The notes beneath the pieces were generated by a model, which made no database searches, was not told where the DNA came from, and worked only from the letters and a program-made list of their open reading frames with translations. From Phycisphaerales bacterium (GTDB lineage Bacteria > Planctomycetota > Phycisphaerae > Phycisphaerales > UBA1924), in the NCBI GenBank assembly GCA_030149165.1, contig JASBRY010000001.1, positions 124,001-188,000 of the forward strand: 64,000 nucleotides of DNA, read 5' to 3'. Shown piece after piece: positions 55,236 to 63,327 of this stretch; within the stretch, counting starts at the first letter, position 1; every line of letters starts with the position of its first letter. The translations under genes were made by a program, and so were the position numbers.

Positions 55236-56477
55236 ATGCTCTGGCAACCATCCATCCCCGATTCCTACCACACGCTCTCCGAAGCGGAGCTCACCGCGCG
55301 CATCGAGGACCGCCGCAAGCAACTCGCCGAGTCCCTCCTCATCTTGGGACACCACTACCAGATGGACTCCGTCGTCCAGCACGCCGACTTCATGGGAGAC
55401 TCCCTCAAGCTCGCGCAGCTCGCCGCCTCAGTCGTCGAAGACCGCGCCAAAGCAAACACCCCCGTCTCCCACATCGTTTTCTGCGGCGTCCACTTCATGG
55501 CAGAGACCGCAGACATCCTCACACCAGACTCCGTCGAGGTCATCCTCCCAGACTTGTCGGCCGGATGTTCCATGGCCGACATGGCCGACTACGAACAAAC
55601 CGTCGAAGCGTGGGAACTCATCCACGAGTCACTCAACCAACAAGGATGGAACGGCCGCATCATCCCCATCACCTATGTGAACTCCACCGCCGCCATCAAA
55701 GCATTCGTCGGAGACCACGGCGGCGCCTGCTGCACCTCCTCCAACGCCGGACAAGTCTTCGAATGGGCCATGAACGGCGGCACCGAACCACGCAAAGATG
55801 GCGAAGACATCAAAGTCCTCTTCCTCCCAGACCAACACCTCGGACGCAACACCTCCGCCGCCTTCGGGATCGATGTCGTCAACCACACCTGCGTCTACGA
55901 CCCCAAGAAAACAGAACGAGGAGAGCCACTGGGAGGAGCGTCCGCCCAAGAGTTATACGATGCCGTAACTGTCTTGTGGGCAGGACATTGCAGCGTCCAC
56001 AAGCTCTTCGCACCAGAGCACTGCGCCCAGATCCGCGAGGACAACAAGAACCTCGATCCCAGCGTTGAACCAATGCAGATCCTCGTCCACCCCGAGTGCT
56101 GCAAAGAAGTCGTCGACCTCGCCGACCTCGCCGGATCAACAGAGTTCATCATCAACACGATCAAGGATGCAGCACCAGGAACCCGCTGGGCCATCGGCAC
56201 CGAGGTCCACCTCGTCAACCGACTCGCAAACGAGCACAAAGAACGCGGCGTCGAGGTCACCATGCTCTCCGACTGCCAGTGCCTCTGCACCACCATGTAC
56301 CGCATCAACCAGCCCCACCTGCTTTGGGTGCTTGATGGTCTCTGCGGCGTCAACACGAAAGACAACAAACCCATCGCTCGAAATGTCGTGAGCGTCCATC
56401 CAGAAGCCCAGCGCCTCGCGATCCTCGCGCTCGACCGAATGCTCGCCCACACCGGAGGCGGGGCGGTCAAAGTCTAA
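55236..56477 (+). CDS. nadA: Quinolinate synthase A
   Basis: This 413-residue [4Fe-4S] enzyme condenses iminoaspartate with dihydroxyacetone phosphate in NAD synthesis. Motifs include LILGHHYQMDSVVQHADFMGDS, IVFCGVHFMAETADIL, FLPDQHLGRNTS and HPECCKEVV. The candidate cluster cysteines are in those blocks and in the C-terminal CQCLCTTM. It belongs to the long form of the family. No nadB or nadC is adjacent. Confidence 0.94.
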   Translation: MLWQPSIPDSYHTLSEAELTARIEDRRKQLAESLLILGHHYQMDSVVQHADFMGDSLKLAQLAASVVEDRAKANTPVSHIVFCGVHFMAETADILTPDSVEVILPDLSAGCSMADMADYEQTVEAWELIHESLNQQGWNGRIIPITYVNSTAAIKAFVGDHGGACCTSSNAGQVFEWAMNGGTEPRKDGEDIKVLFLPDQHLGRNTSAAFGIDVVNHTCVYDPKKTERGEPLGGASAQELYDAVTVLWAGHCSVHKLFAPEHCAQIREDNKNLDPSVEPMQILVHPECCKEVVDLADLAGSTEFIINTIKDAAPGTRWAIGTEVHLVNRLANEHKERGVEVTMLSDCQCLCTTMYRINQPHLLWVLDGLCGVNTKDNKPIARNVVSVHPEAQRLAILALDRMLAHTGGGAVKV

Positions 56478-56530
56478 TCCGCGCACAAACGCGTCCGTAA
56501 GCAATCACCAACAACCACAACCGTGCACAT

Positions 56531-57103
56531 TTGGTGACTTTCTCACGCCGTCTCAACACTTTTGAGCAAATTCGTTCCAATTGCCGATTGTTCCATGTGG
56601 AACATTCGACTTCCCATGCCGAACACCAGCCCTCCCTCCCCGACAACATCGCGTCGGAGATTTCGCGTTGGGCATTCTTCATCTGCGGCCTCATCCTCAT
56701 CATCGCCGCCGCGACCCTCCCGCTCAAAGCCGATCTCGACTACACACGCCACCAGCGCGATCTCGCGATGGTCATCGAACAAGAAAATGTTGCACGAAAC
56801 GCGTCATACCAGTCGATGCTCGACGCGATCGAGTCCAAAAATCCAGATACGCTCCGCCTGCTCGCGCAGTCCAACATGGGACTCATCCCGGCATCACACG
56901 AAGCACTGCTTGTGCCCGGCGAGCGGCGCGATCCGATGGTGTTCGAGTTGCTCGAGCCCCAGCCGCTGCCGCGTCCGGAGTTCTCGCCGCAGTATTCTCG
57001 GCTTGAGCGCTTGGTCATGATCCCCAAGTCCAGACTGTGGGTCATCGCGGGCGGGATCTTCTGCGTGCTGATCGGACTGCTCCCAGCCGTGGATCCCAAG
57101 TGA
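56531..57103 (+). CDS. Hypothetical membrane protein with uncertain start
   Basis: The protein has one membrane segment (WAFFICGLILIIAAATLPL), a soluble part that includes LAMVIEQENVARNASYQSMLDAIESKNPD-like helical sequence, and a second hydrophobic segment near the C-terminus (LWVIAGGIFCVLIGLLPAV). No in-frame ATG occurs before the first membrane segment; TTG 56531, GTG 56534 or GTG 56597 are the options, and none has a good ribosome binding site. The frame runs through the parS-like site, which in that frame reads FHVEH, so the true start is probably at or after 56597. Confidence 0.6.
   Translation: MVTFSRRLNTFEQIRSNCRLFHVEHSTSHAEHQPSLPDNIASEISRWAFFICGLILIIAAATLPLKADLDYTRHQRDLAMVIEQENVARNASYQSMLDAIESKNPDTLRLLAQSNMGLIPASHEALLVPGERRDPMVFELLEPQPLPRPEFSPQYSRLERLVMIPKSRLWVIAGGIFCVLIGLLPAVDPK
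56589..56604. promoter_or_regulatory. parS-like near-palindrome
   Basis: TGTTCCATGTGGAACA has 7-base inverted arms (TGTTCCA and TGGAACA) around a 2-base centre. It differs from the classic ParB site TGTTTCACGTGAAACA at three of sixteen positions. It lies about 0.4 kb from the strand-composition switch. ParB sites usually cluster near origins. No parAB genes are in the window. Confidence 0.45.
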
Positions 57104-57132
57104 ATCTGACCTTGATCGGCTAGAGTCTTTGC

Positions 57133-58083
57133 ATGCCGAGCGTTGTGCGCTATCCAGTGATTGTGGGTCCAACTGCGGGCGGGAAAACCGCGCTGGGAGT
57201 CGCGTTGTGTCAGGAGTATGAACGCCGCGGCTTACCGATCGGACAGGTCATCACAGCGGACGCGTACCAGATCTATCGAGGTCTGGACATCGGGACGGCC
57301 AAGCCGACGGCGGAAGAAATGCAAGGCGTCGCGCATCATCTGATCGACATCGTTGATCCGACAGAACGATTCACCGTCGCGGACTGGATCGATCGCGCCG
57401 ATCCGCTCACGGATCAACTCATCGCTCAAGGCGTGCATCCTGTTGTCGTCGGCGGGACCAATCTGTACATCCAGACTTATCTCGACGGCATGTTCAGTGC
57501 GCCTGAGCCGAGCGATGAAGTTATGGCACAGGTTGAAGCAATGGAGCAGTCCGAGCGGCGCGCTAAGCTGCTGGAGGTTGATCCGGAGGCGCACGAGCGG
57601 ATCGATTCGAATGATCTGCGCCGAACGCGGCGCGCGCTGGCGGTGTACATGCAGACCGGGACCCCGATCAGCGAGCTGCAGCGCCAGTGGGATCAGGAGG
57701 ATCATGCGCGTGATGGAGCCGTGCTCGTGGGGTTGCACTGGGACAGCGAGCGGATCAATCCGCGGATCAATCAGCGCGTCAAGCAGATGGTTGAGATGGG
57801 ATTGGTCGAAGAGGTCCGCGCATTGTGGGAATCGGGGAAGCTCGGCGAGCAATCTTCGCAAGCGATCGGGTACAAGCAGCTCATCGAGCACTTCGAGCAT
57901 CGATGCACGCTCGATGAAGCGATCGAGCGGATCAAGATCGACACGCGCCGGTTCGCAAAGAACCAACGCACTTGGCTCAAAAGGTTCCGTGGTCGACGCA
58001 CGGAATCTGTATGGATCGACGCCCCGGATCGGGATGCGTCTGATCTTGCAGGCGAGATCGTGGAGCGAATGATTGAATCATAA
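57133..58083 (+). CDS. miaA: tRNA dimethylallyltransferase
   Basis: The enzyme adds a dimethylallyl group to A37 of tRNAs that read U-starting codons. The P-loop reads VGPTAGGKTALG, followed by ITADAYQIYRGLDIGTAKP, HHLIDIVDP and VVVGGTNLYIQTYLDG, and the C-terminal QAIGYKQLIEHF and RRFAKNQRTWLKRF. Length (316) is typical. It is the first gene to the right of the strand-composition switch, and its codons are visibly G-richer than those of plus-strand genes to the left. Confidence 0.96.
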   Translation: MPSVVRYPVIVGPTAGGKTALGVALCQEYERRGLPIGQVITADAYQIYRGLDIGTAKPTAEEMQGVAHHLIDIVDPTERFTVADWIDRADPLTDQLIAQGVHPVVVGGTNLYIQTYLDGMFSAPEPSDEVMAQVEAMEQSERRAKLLEVDPEAHERIDSNDLRRTRRALAVYMQTGTPISELQRQWDQEDHARDGAVLVGLHWDSERINPRINQRVKQMVEMGLVEEVRALWESGKLGEQSSQAIGYKQLIEHFEHRCTLDEAIERIKIDTRRFAKNQRTWLKRFRGRRTESVWIDAPDRDASDLAGEIVERMIES

Positions 58084-58093
58084 CAACGGGACC

Positions 58094-58122
58094 AAAAAAG
58101 GAGCCCAAAGATTGGGCTCCCT
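58094..58122 (-). terminator. Terminator of the subtilisin-like protease gene
   Basis: The perfect 9-bp stem GGAGCCCAA/TTGGGCTCC with a 3-base loop is followed on the minus strand by six T. Confidence 0.9.
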
Positions 58123-58149
58123 TTACGAACTCAGTAGGTATGGCTGAGG

Positions 58150-60153
58150 TTATGGACGGTTTGGATTTCCGCCTCCACCGCCGTTGCCGTTGCCTCCACC
58201 ACCGCCGCCTCCGCCGCCTCCGGCTTCGGTGACTGTGACTTCAACCCAACCGCTCCACGCGCTGTTTCCAGCGGCGTTGAAAGCTCGGACACGGTAACGG
58301 AAGGTGCCTGTCCCAGAGTTGTCGGTGATCTGGGTTGCATCGGCGCTGGTTGATGCGACGGTGGTCGTGCCGCGCCATGAGCCATTTCGTTTCTGACTCT
58401 CGCGCTGGACTTCGTAGCCGTCTTCATCGTTAGCGTTGTCGCTCCAACTGACGGTCGCGCTTCCATCGTTGTTGTTTGAAGCGCTGACTCCGGATGGTGC
58501 GGCTGGTGGCGATGCGTTGGACTCGACGGTGATCGAGACGCTGTCGCTCGCTGACAATCCTCCGGAATCATCGACGCTCGCGGTGATGGTGTGGTTCCCG
58601 ACACTGAGCGATGCGGTGGAGAATGACGCTCCGGTTCCGATCTGCCCGTCTCGGTTGGATGTCCACACGAGCGAACCGCTGAGGTTGCCGTCCTCGTTAT
58701 CGCTTGCTGATCCTGAGAATGTGACTGAATCGCCTTGCGTGAAGGTGGCGCCGTTGGATGGTGAAGCGATGGATGCGGAAGGCGCGGTGTTGCCTGGATT
58801 GCCTCCACCTCCGTCGAGTGCGGCGTCAAGATTGAGGACGCCTCCGATCGCAGTTGTTCCGTTCATCGCGCTGGTTGGACGAGCGGTGGAGTAGATGCGA
58901 TCGCGGATTTGTGCATACGACCAGCTCGGGTTCTGCGCAAGAAGGATCGCTGCAGCACCGGCGACATGGGGAGCGGCCATTGATGTTCCGCTGCTCCAGA
59001 CATAGCTGCTGCCGTTGTAGGTACTCGCGATGTCCACACCTGGTGCTCCGATGTCTACGGAGTTGCTGCCGTAGTTGGAGAAGCTCGCGAGTCGATCGCG
59101 GTTGTCGGTCGCGGCGACGGAGATGATGTTGTCGTTGTTGTACGAGCTTGGATAGTGTGGCGAGTTGTCGGTGTTGACGCCGTCGTTTCCTGCGGCGGCG
59201 ACGAACAGGTGGTCCGCTGCTGCGGCATTGGAGATCGCATCACGCATTGCGGTTGAGAATCCCCCACCACCCCAGCTGTTGTTGGAGATCTGGGCGCCGT
59301 TGTCTACAGCGTAGTTGACTGCTGCGATCGCATCGGAAGTTGATCCACCGAATGGTCCGATGAATCGGAGCGGCATGATCTGGACATCCCACGCGACTCC
59401 GGCGACTCCGATGCCGTTGTTCCCTTCGGCGCCGACGGTTCCTGCGGTGTGGGTGCCGTGTCCGTCGGAGTCGTCTGGGTTGTTGTCGTTGTTATAGAAA
59501 TCCCAACCTCGGACATCGTCGATGTATCCGTTGTTATCATCGTCGATCCCGTTGCCTGGGATTTCTCCGGAGTTCGTCCAGATGTTGTCGTCGAGGTCTG
59601 GGTGATCCCATTGGGTTCCCGAGTCGATGACGGCAACGATGACTCCTGATGCGTTTGTTCTTGTGTCCCAGGCTTCGAATCCATCGATGTCGGCGTCGGC
59701 TGTGCCGAGCACGCCTCGGATGTCTTGGCCTGTATTGTTGACACCCCATTGGAGTGAGATGAACTGATCGTTGGGTTGTGCTACAGCGTGCACGACATAG
59801 TCCGGCTCGGCGTACTCGACGAAGGGGAGTGCTTCGAGCATCGCGATGGCGCGATCGACGGGCATCGAGACCTCGAGGTGCTCGAGTCGCTCAACGCCTT
59901 TGAACTTGCGGATGAGTTGTGCTGAGACGAGGGTGCGCGCGGCGTTAGTGACTGCGGGATCGTCCGATGTGAAACGCACAAGGATCTGATTCGGGATCTG
60001 TGTGAGAGCTGGATTGGCTTCGAGCGCTTGACGACCTTTATTCAGTGCGTTGATTGCGTCTTGCGCGGAGTGGATTGTTGTCGGAGCGGCGCTTGCGATT
60101 CCTGATCCGAGGATGAGGGAACAAGCTCCAATGAGGAGGTGTTTGTCTTTCAT
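58150..60153 (-). CDS. Secreted S8 family (subtilisin-like) serine protease
   Basis: The 667-residue protein has a signal peptide (to about residue 22), an inhibitor-type propeptide (about 50-125), and a catalytic domain with Asp177 (VIDSGTQWDHP), His232 (DGHGTHTAGT), oxyanion Asn (AAAGND) and Ser391 (SGTSMAAPHVAG). A PKD/Ig-like domain (about 460-540) and a fibronectin type III domain (about 545-635) follow. The end is a Gly/Asn repeat tail with no PEP-CTERM signal, so it is probably released or attached by another route. Confidence 0.94.
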   Translation of the reverse strand: MKDKHLLIGACSLILGSGIASAAPTTIHSAQDAINALNKGRQALEANPALTQIPNQILVRFTSDDPAVTNAARTLVSAQLIRKFKGVERLEHLEVSMPVDRAIAMLEALPFVEYAEPDYVVHAVAQPNDQFISLQWGVNNTGQDIRGVLGTADADIDGFEAWDTRTNASGVIVAVIDSGTQWDHPDLDDNIWTNSGEIPGNGIDDDNNGYIDDVRGWDFYNNDNNPDDSDGHGTHTAGTVGAEGNNGIGVAGVAWDVQIMPLRFIGPFGGSTSDAIAAVNYAVDNGAQISNNSWGGGGFSTAMRDAISNAAAADHLFVAAAGNDGVNTDNSPHYPSSYNNDNIISVAATDNRDRLASFSNYGSNSVDIGAPGVDIASTYNGSSYVWSSGTSMAAPHVAGAAAILLAQNPSWSYAQIRDRIYSTARPTSAMNGTTAIGGVLNLDAALDGGGGNPGNTAPSASIASPSNGATFTQGDSVTFSGSASDNEDGNLSGSLVWTSNRDGQIGTGASFSTASLSVGNHTITASVDDSGGLSASDSVSITVESNASPPAAPSGVSASNNNDGSATVSWSDNANDEDGYEVQRESQKRNGSWRGTTTVASTSADATQITDNSGTGTFRYRVRAFNAAGNSAWSGWVEVTVTEAGGGGGGGGGGNGNGGGGGNPNRP

Positions 60154-60230
60154 GTGTACCTTCCGAACCGACCCAGTGAGTGGGTTTGGTTCTGCTTGCT
60201 AATGATGCGAGAGCTTTGATTTGAGACCAC

Positions 60231-60244
60231 GGCTGGAACCAGCC
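60231..60244. promoter_or_regulatory. Inverted repeat upstream of the protease gene
   Basis: GGCTGGAACCAGCC is an inverted repeat with 6-base arms in the 297-base gap between the divergent protease and antiporter genes. A second one, ACCCA-GTGAG-TGGGT, lies in the protease 5' leader near 60169-60183. They may be operator or leader structures. No coding frame or RNA gene was seen in the gap. Confidence 0.3.
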
Positions 60245-60450
60245 TTACAAAGATGTCCCAGTGTACTGGTATAACGGATGTCATGCAACGGGAATTCTTA
60301 TTCGTTTGAAGCACAATGGAACATGAGTCCACTTTGTGATCTGGGTTGCGAGATAGCAATATGCTCGGACTCCGGATAGACTGGCTTTCTGTTTTTTGAT
60401 GCAGAATCGGGCTTCTGCGCACTCAAATCGCGTTGTATAAGGTGTGTCTT

Positions 60451-62136
60451 ATGGACTCTTGGCATCTGTTGCTCGATATTCTGATTCTGCTCGGCGGGGC
60501 GCTTGTGCTGGGTGTGTTGTGTGAGCGGCTTCGGCAATCACCGATCCTTGGGTACCTCGCGGCGGGGACGCTGCTTGGTCCCAATGCACTCCAGGTGGTC
60601 TCGACGGCTGATGAGGTGACGGTGCTCGCGGAGCTCGGCGTGGCGCTGCTGCTGTTTACGATCGGCCTTGAGTTCTCTTGGCCGAGACTGAAAAAACTGG
60701 GTGCCGCGGCGTTTGGTGGAGGGACTGGGCAGGTGCTCGTCACGATGGGGCTCGCGGCGGGGTGCGCGATGATCTTCAGTATGCCGTTCCGCACTTCGAT
60801 TGCGATCGGTGCGATCGTCGCGCTGAGCAGCACGGCGGTTGTCCTGCGTCTGCTGATCTCACGCGCGGAGATCGAGAGCGCTCACGGTCGGCACGCGCTG
60901 GGAATCCTGCTCATGCAGGATGTCGCGGTGGTTCCATTGGTGCTGCTGGTGACGGTGATTGGTGGCGACGGATCGATGAAGGACATGAGCAAGGATGTCT
61001 TCCTTGCGATCATCGGCGCGATTGTGCTTGTCGTCGTGCTGTATGTCCTTCTCAATAAGGTCGCGCCGAAGATCATGGGACTCGGAGAGATGCAGCGGAA
61101 TCGCGATCTTCCGATCTTGCTCGCGATTGTGATCGGTCTGGGATCCGCGTGGGGATCGCACAAACTTGGGCTCTCTCCGGCACTGGGTGCGTTTGTCGCA
61201 GGGATGATCCTCGCGGAGTCTCCCTTTGCGACGCAGATCCGCGCGGACATCGGTTCGATTCGGACGCTGCTGGTGACGCTGTTCTTCAGTTCGATCGGTA
61301 TGCTCGGCGATCCGGCGTGGTTTATTAGTCATCTTCCCGCGGTGCTCGGGTTCGTCGCGGCGATCGTGATCGGCAAGAGTGTTGTGGTCTGGATCGTGCT
61401 CAAGTGCTTTGGACTCACACATCGGCACGCGCTGGCGGCGGGTATCTGTCTGGGACAGGTTGGGGAGTTCTCCTTTGTGCTCGCGGCGGTGGCGCGCGGG
61501 ACGGTGATCAGCGAGGAGATGTTTACGCTGATCATCTCGTCGACGATTGTCACGCTGTTCTTGACGCCGTATCTTGTCGCGTTCGCGCCGAGGGTTTCCG
61601 GCGCTCTGATCGGAACGCTCGAGCGGATCGGGGTGGTCAAATCGAGCGCGGTTGAAACAATCGGGGAACATTCGGTCGCGACCGATCGGCTCGTCGTGAT
61701 CGGGTTTGGTCCAGCGGGAGAAGCGGTCGCGCAGGCGCTGCAGGGTCACGAAGAGCGCGTGACGGTGCTGGATCTGAATCCGGCGAGTATCCGCCGTGCT
61801 CAACAGCTTGGGTACTCGGCGCATATCGGGGATGCGGCGCAAGCGGAGGTGCTGGAGCATGCGGGCGTCGAGCACGCGAGTGCGGTCGTGGTGACCATTC
61901 CTGATCCGGGTGCGGCTCGGGAGGTCGTCGGACTGATCCGGATGCTGGCGCCCAATGTGCACATCATCGCGCGGGCGCGCTACCACAGGTACTACGACGA
62001 CATCCAGCACAGCGGGGCGGATGATGTGGTCAATGAGGAATGGATCGTTGGGGCGATTCTGGCATCACGCGTGCGCGCGTGCTTGCGGCGCGAAGAGCAG
62101 TCAGAGGACGAAGCGTCTTCGGTCGAATCCGAATGA
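60451..62136 (+). CDS. CPA2 family cation:proton antiporter with TrkA-N domain (KefB type)
   Basis: The 561-residue inner-membrane protein has about twelve membrane segments (about 1-385) with SPILGYLAAGTLLGPNAL, LLLFTIGLEFSWPRLKKLG, ALSSTAVVLRLL and AFVAGMILAESPF. A cytoplasmic Rossmann TrkA-N domain follows (about 405-530, VVIGFGPAGEAVAQAL). It would exchange K+ or Na+ for protons under nucleotide or stress control. ATG 60451 is preferred over the TTG at 60433; AAGG lies upstream. Confidence 0.93.
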   Translation: MDSWHLLLDILILLGGALVLGVLCERLRQSPILGYLAAGTLLGPNALQVVSTADEVTVLAELGVALLLFTIGLEFSWPRLKKLGAAAFGGGTGQVLVTMGLAAGCAMIFSMPFRTSIAIGAIVALSSTAVVLRLLISRAEIESAHGRHALGILLMQDVAVVPLVLLVTVIGGDGSMKDMSKDVFLAIIGAIVLVVVLYVLLNKVAPKIMGLGEMQRNRDLPILLAIVIGLGSAWGSHKLGLSPALGAFVAGMILAESPFATQIRADIGSIRTLLVTLFFSSIGMLGDPAWFISHLPAVLGFVAAIVIGKSVVVWIVLKCFGLTHRHALAAGICLGQVGEFSFVLAAVARGTVISEEMFTLIISSTIVTLFLTPYLVAFAPRVSGALIGTLERIGVVKSSAVETIGEHSVATDRLVVIGFGPAGEAVAQALQGHEERVTVLDLNPASIRRAQQLGYSAHIGDAAQAEVLEHAGVEHASAVVVTIPDPGAAREVVGLIRMLAPNVHIIARARYHRYYDDIQHSGADDVVNEEWIVGAILASRVRACLRREEQSEDEASSVESE

Positions 62137-62146
62137 CTGGTGAGTG

Positions 62147-62446
62147 CTAGTCGTCGAGAGAGATGGACTTGGGTCCTTCTTTTCCGGCGGTCCGTTCCAT
62201 GTAGCCGTCGCCTCGTTTTTCGTATTTGGTGAATCCGAGGCGGTCGAGATTCTCGTTGGAGAGCTGGGACTTGCCCTTCATGTCGGACCATTTTCCGGCG
62301 ATGTTCGGCGCTTGGATCACGCGCTGGACAGGTCGTCCCTCGTGCTCGGTGAGCGCGTCTTCGGACATCTGCTGGACGAGCTCGAAGGTGGGCTCGTCGG
62401 TGGGTTGTCCCTTGTCATCGAGGTATTGGTAGACATAGATGGGCAT
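62147..62446 (-). CDS. FmdB-like small protein lacking zinc-ribbon cysteines
   Basis: The 99-residue protein begins MPIYVYQYLDD and continues FELVQQMSEDALTEHEGRPVQRVIQAP, which follows the FmdB putative regulatory family (MPIYEYRC..CG..FE..Q.MSD..LTECP.CGG.V...I.AP) position by position, but all four zinc-binding Cys are absent. The C-terminal half is charged. ATG 62446 is chosen because the family starts there. It converges with the antiporter gene. Confidence 0.7.
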   Translation of the reverse strand: MPIYVYQYLDDKGQPTDEPTFELVQQMSEDALTEHEGRPVQRVIQAPNIAGKWSDMKGKSQLSNENLDRLGFTKYEKRGDGYMERTAGKEGPKSISLDD

Positions 62447-62478
62447 GTTGAATCCTATCGGCTGGATCGTCGGCGGGC

Positions 62479-62814
62479 TTAGCCGAAGATTTGTCCTGAC
62501 TCGGTATCCTGCATTTTCCATCCGGTGGCTTTGCAGATTCTTTGGAGGACGGGCCACGCGAAATCGGTGTTGTAGACGACGACCATCGCTTGCATGAGCG
62601 TGTCGTGTCCTTGCGCGTACTCGACGGTGTATCCTGGGCCGTGGAGGACCATTGTTCCCATGCGTGTGAGCTCGGCGCCGTCTGGGAGTGTGTTGAACTT
62701 GGAGAGTTCTTTGCAGACTTCTTTGGGGGTGCCTAATGGAAAGTTCCCGGCCATCGGGTCGTCGGCATTCTTTGGTTTGGTGAAAACGAGGACTCGTTTT
62801 TTGGATTTGGCCAT
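62479..62814 (-). CDS. Hypothetical protein (111 aa)
   Basis: The small soluble protein has a basic N-terminus (KSKKRVLVFTKPKN), a central GAELTRMGTMVLHGPGYTVEY stretch and a C-terminal WPVLQRICKATGWKMQD. I do not recognise a family. It lies 32 bases upstream of the FmdB-like gene on the same strand, and 25 bases downstream of the response regulator, so the three may form one transcript. Confidence 0.65.
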   Translation of the reverse strand: MAKSKKRVLVFTKPKNADDPMAGNFPLGTPKEVCKELSKFNTLPDGAELTRMGTMVLHGPGYTVEYAQGHDTLMQAMVVVYNTDFAWPVLQRICKATGWKMQDTESGQIFG

Positions 62815-62839
62815 GATTGCGTAAGTGTAGGTGGATCGA

Positions 62840-63298
62840 TCAGTCGTCGCTTGACTGGGCGCTTTCTTGAGCGTCCAGCTCGGCGTCGTGTGCTTCGATC
62901 AGTTCGACGGCTGTATCCAGCAAGAGTGAGAGCGGGACTGGTTTTTGGAGGTATGCATCGACTCCGAGTGATTCGCCGTAGGCTTGGTGGCGTTGTCCTT
63001 CGTTGGCTGTGACCATGATGACGATGGGTGAGTTCTCGAGTCCTTTGATGCGTTCGAGGACGAGGAATCCCGATCGCTTCGGGAGCATCATGTCGAGGAT
63101 GACGAGGTCTGGTGGGTCCTCGTTGCAGATGCGGACGGCTTCGTCTCCATCGGACGCGGTGAGCGTCATCGCGTCTTCGGACTGGAACGCGGCGTCGAAG
63201 GATTCGAGGATGTCGCGTTCGTCATCGACGATGAGCACACGGACATCGGCGAGGCGTCCTTCGTCGTAGCTGTCTTGGTCTTGGGTGTGATCGTCCAT
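62840..63298 (-). CDS. Single-domain response regulator receiver protein
   Basis: The 152-residue protein is a lone CheY-like receiver: acidic pocket in VLIVDDERD, phospho-accepting Asp in VILDMMLPKRSG, Thr in IVIMVTANEG and Lys in YLQKPVPL. Short acidic extensions lie at both ends. ATG 63298 follows AGAGGGA. No histidine kinase or output domain is adjacent, so its partner is elsewhere. Confidence 0.88.
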   Translation of the reverse strand: MDDHTQDQDSYDEGRLADVRVLIVDDERDILESFDAAFQSEDAMTLTASDGDEAVRICNEDPPDLVILDMMLPKRSGFLVLERIKGLENSPIVIMVTANEGQRHQAYGESLGVDAYLQKPVPLSLLLDTAVELIEAHDAELDAQESAQSSDD

Positions 63299-63327
63299 GT
63301 GCGTCCCTCTATTGGTTGAGCAAGATT

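Larger units (their letters stand above)
56500..57130. other. Strand-composition switch, candidate replication origin region
   Basis: Left of this region the + strand carries more C than G in genes of either strand (for example 31501-31560 in dnaE, minus strand, C 26 and G 10; 52801-52860 in pabB, plus strand, C 31 and G 9). Right of it G exceeds C, again on both strands (61441-61500, plus gene, G 27 and C 13; 63061-63120, minus gene, G 22 and C 14). By 60-base lines, C leads up to about 56.98 kb and G leads from 57.0 kb. This is the sign expected at an origin. No clear DnaA boxes were found. Confidence 0.5.

Noticed and set aside
58150..58260. A short tandem repeat or CRISPR-like signal at the end of the protease gene
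   Set aside because: It is codon repetition in the Gly/Asn-rich C-terminal tail, without spaced identical repeats.
60859..62010. A 383-codon minus-strand frame over the antiporter gene
   Set aside because: It is antisense to a well-supported CPA2 antiporter and its translation is dominated by Arg, Asp and His with no recognisable domain.
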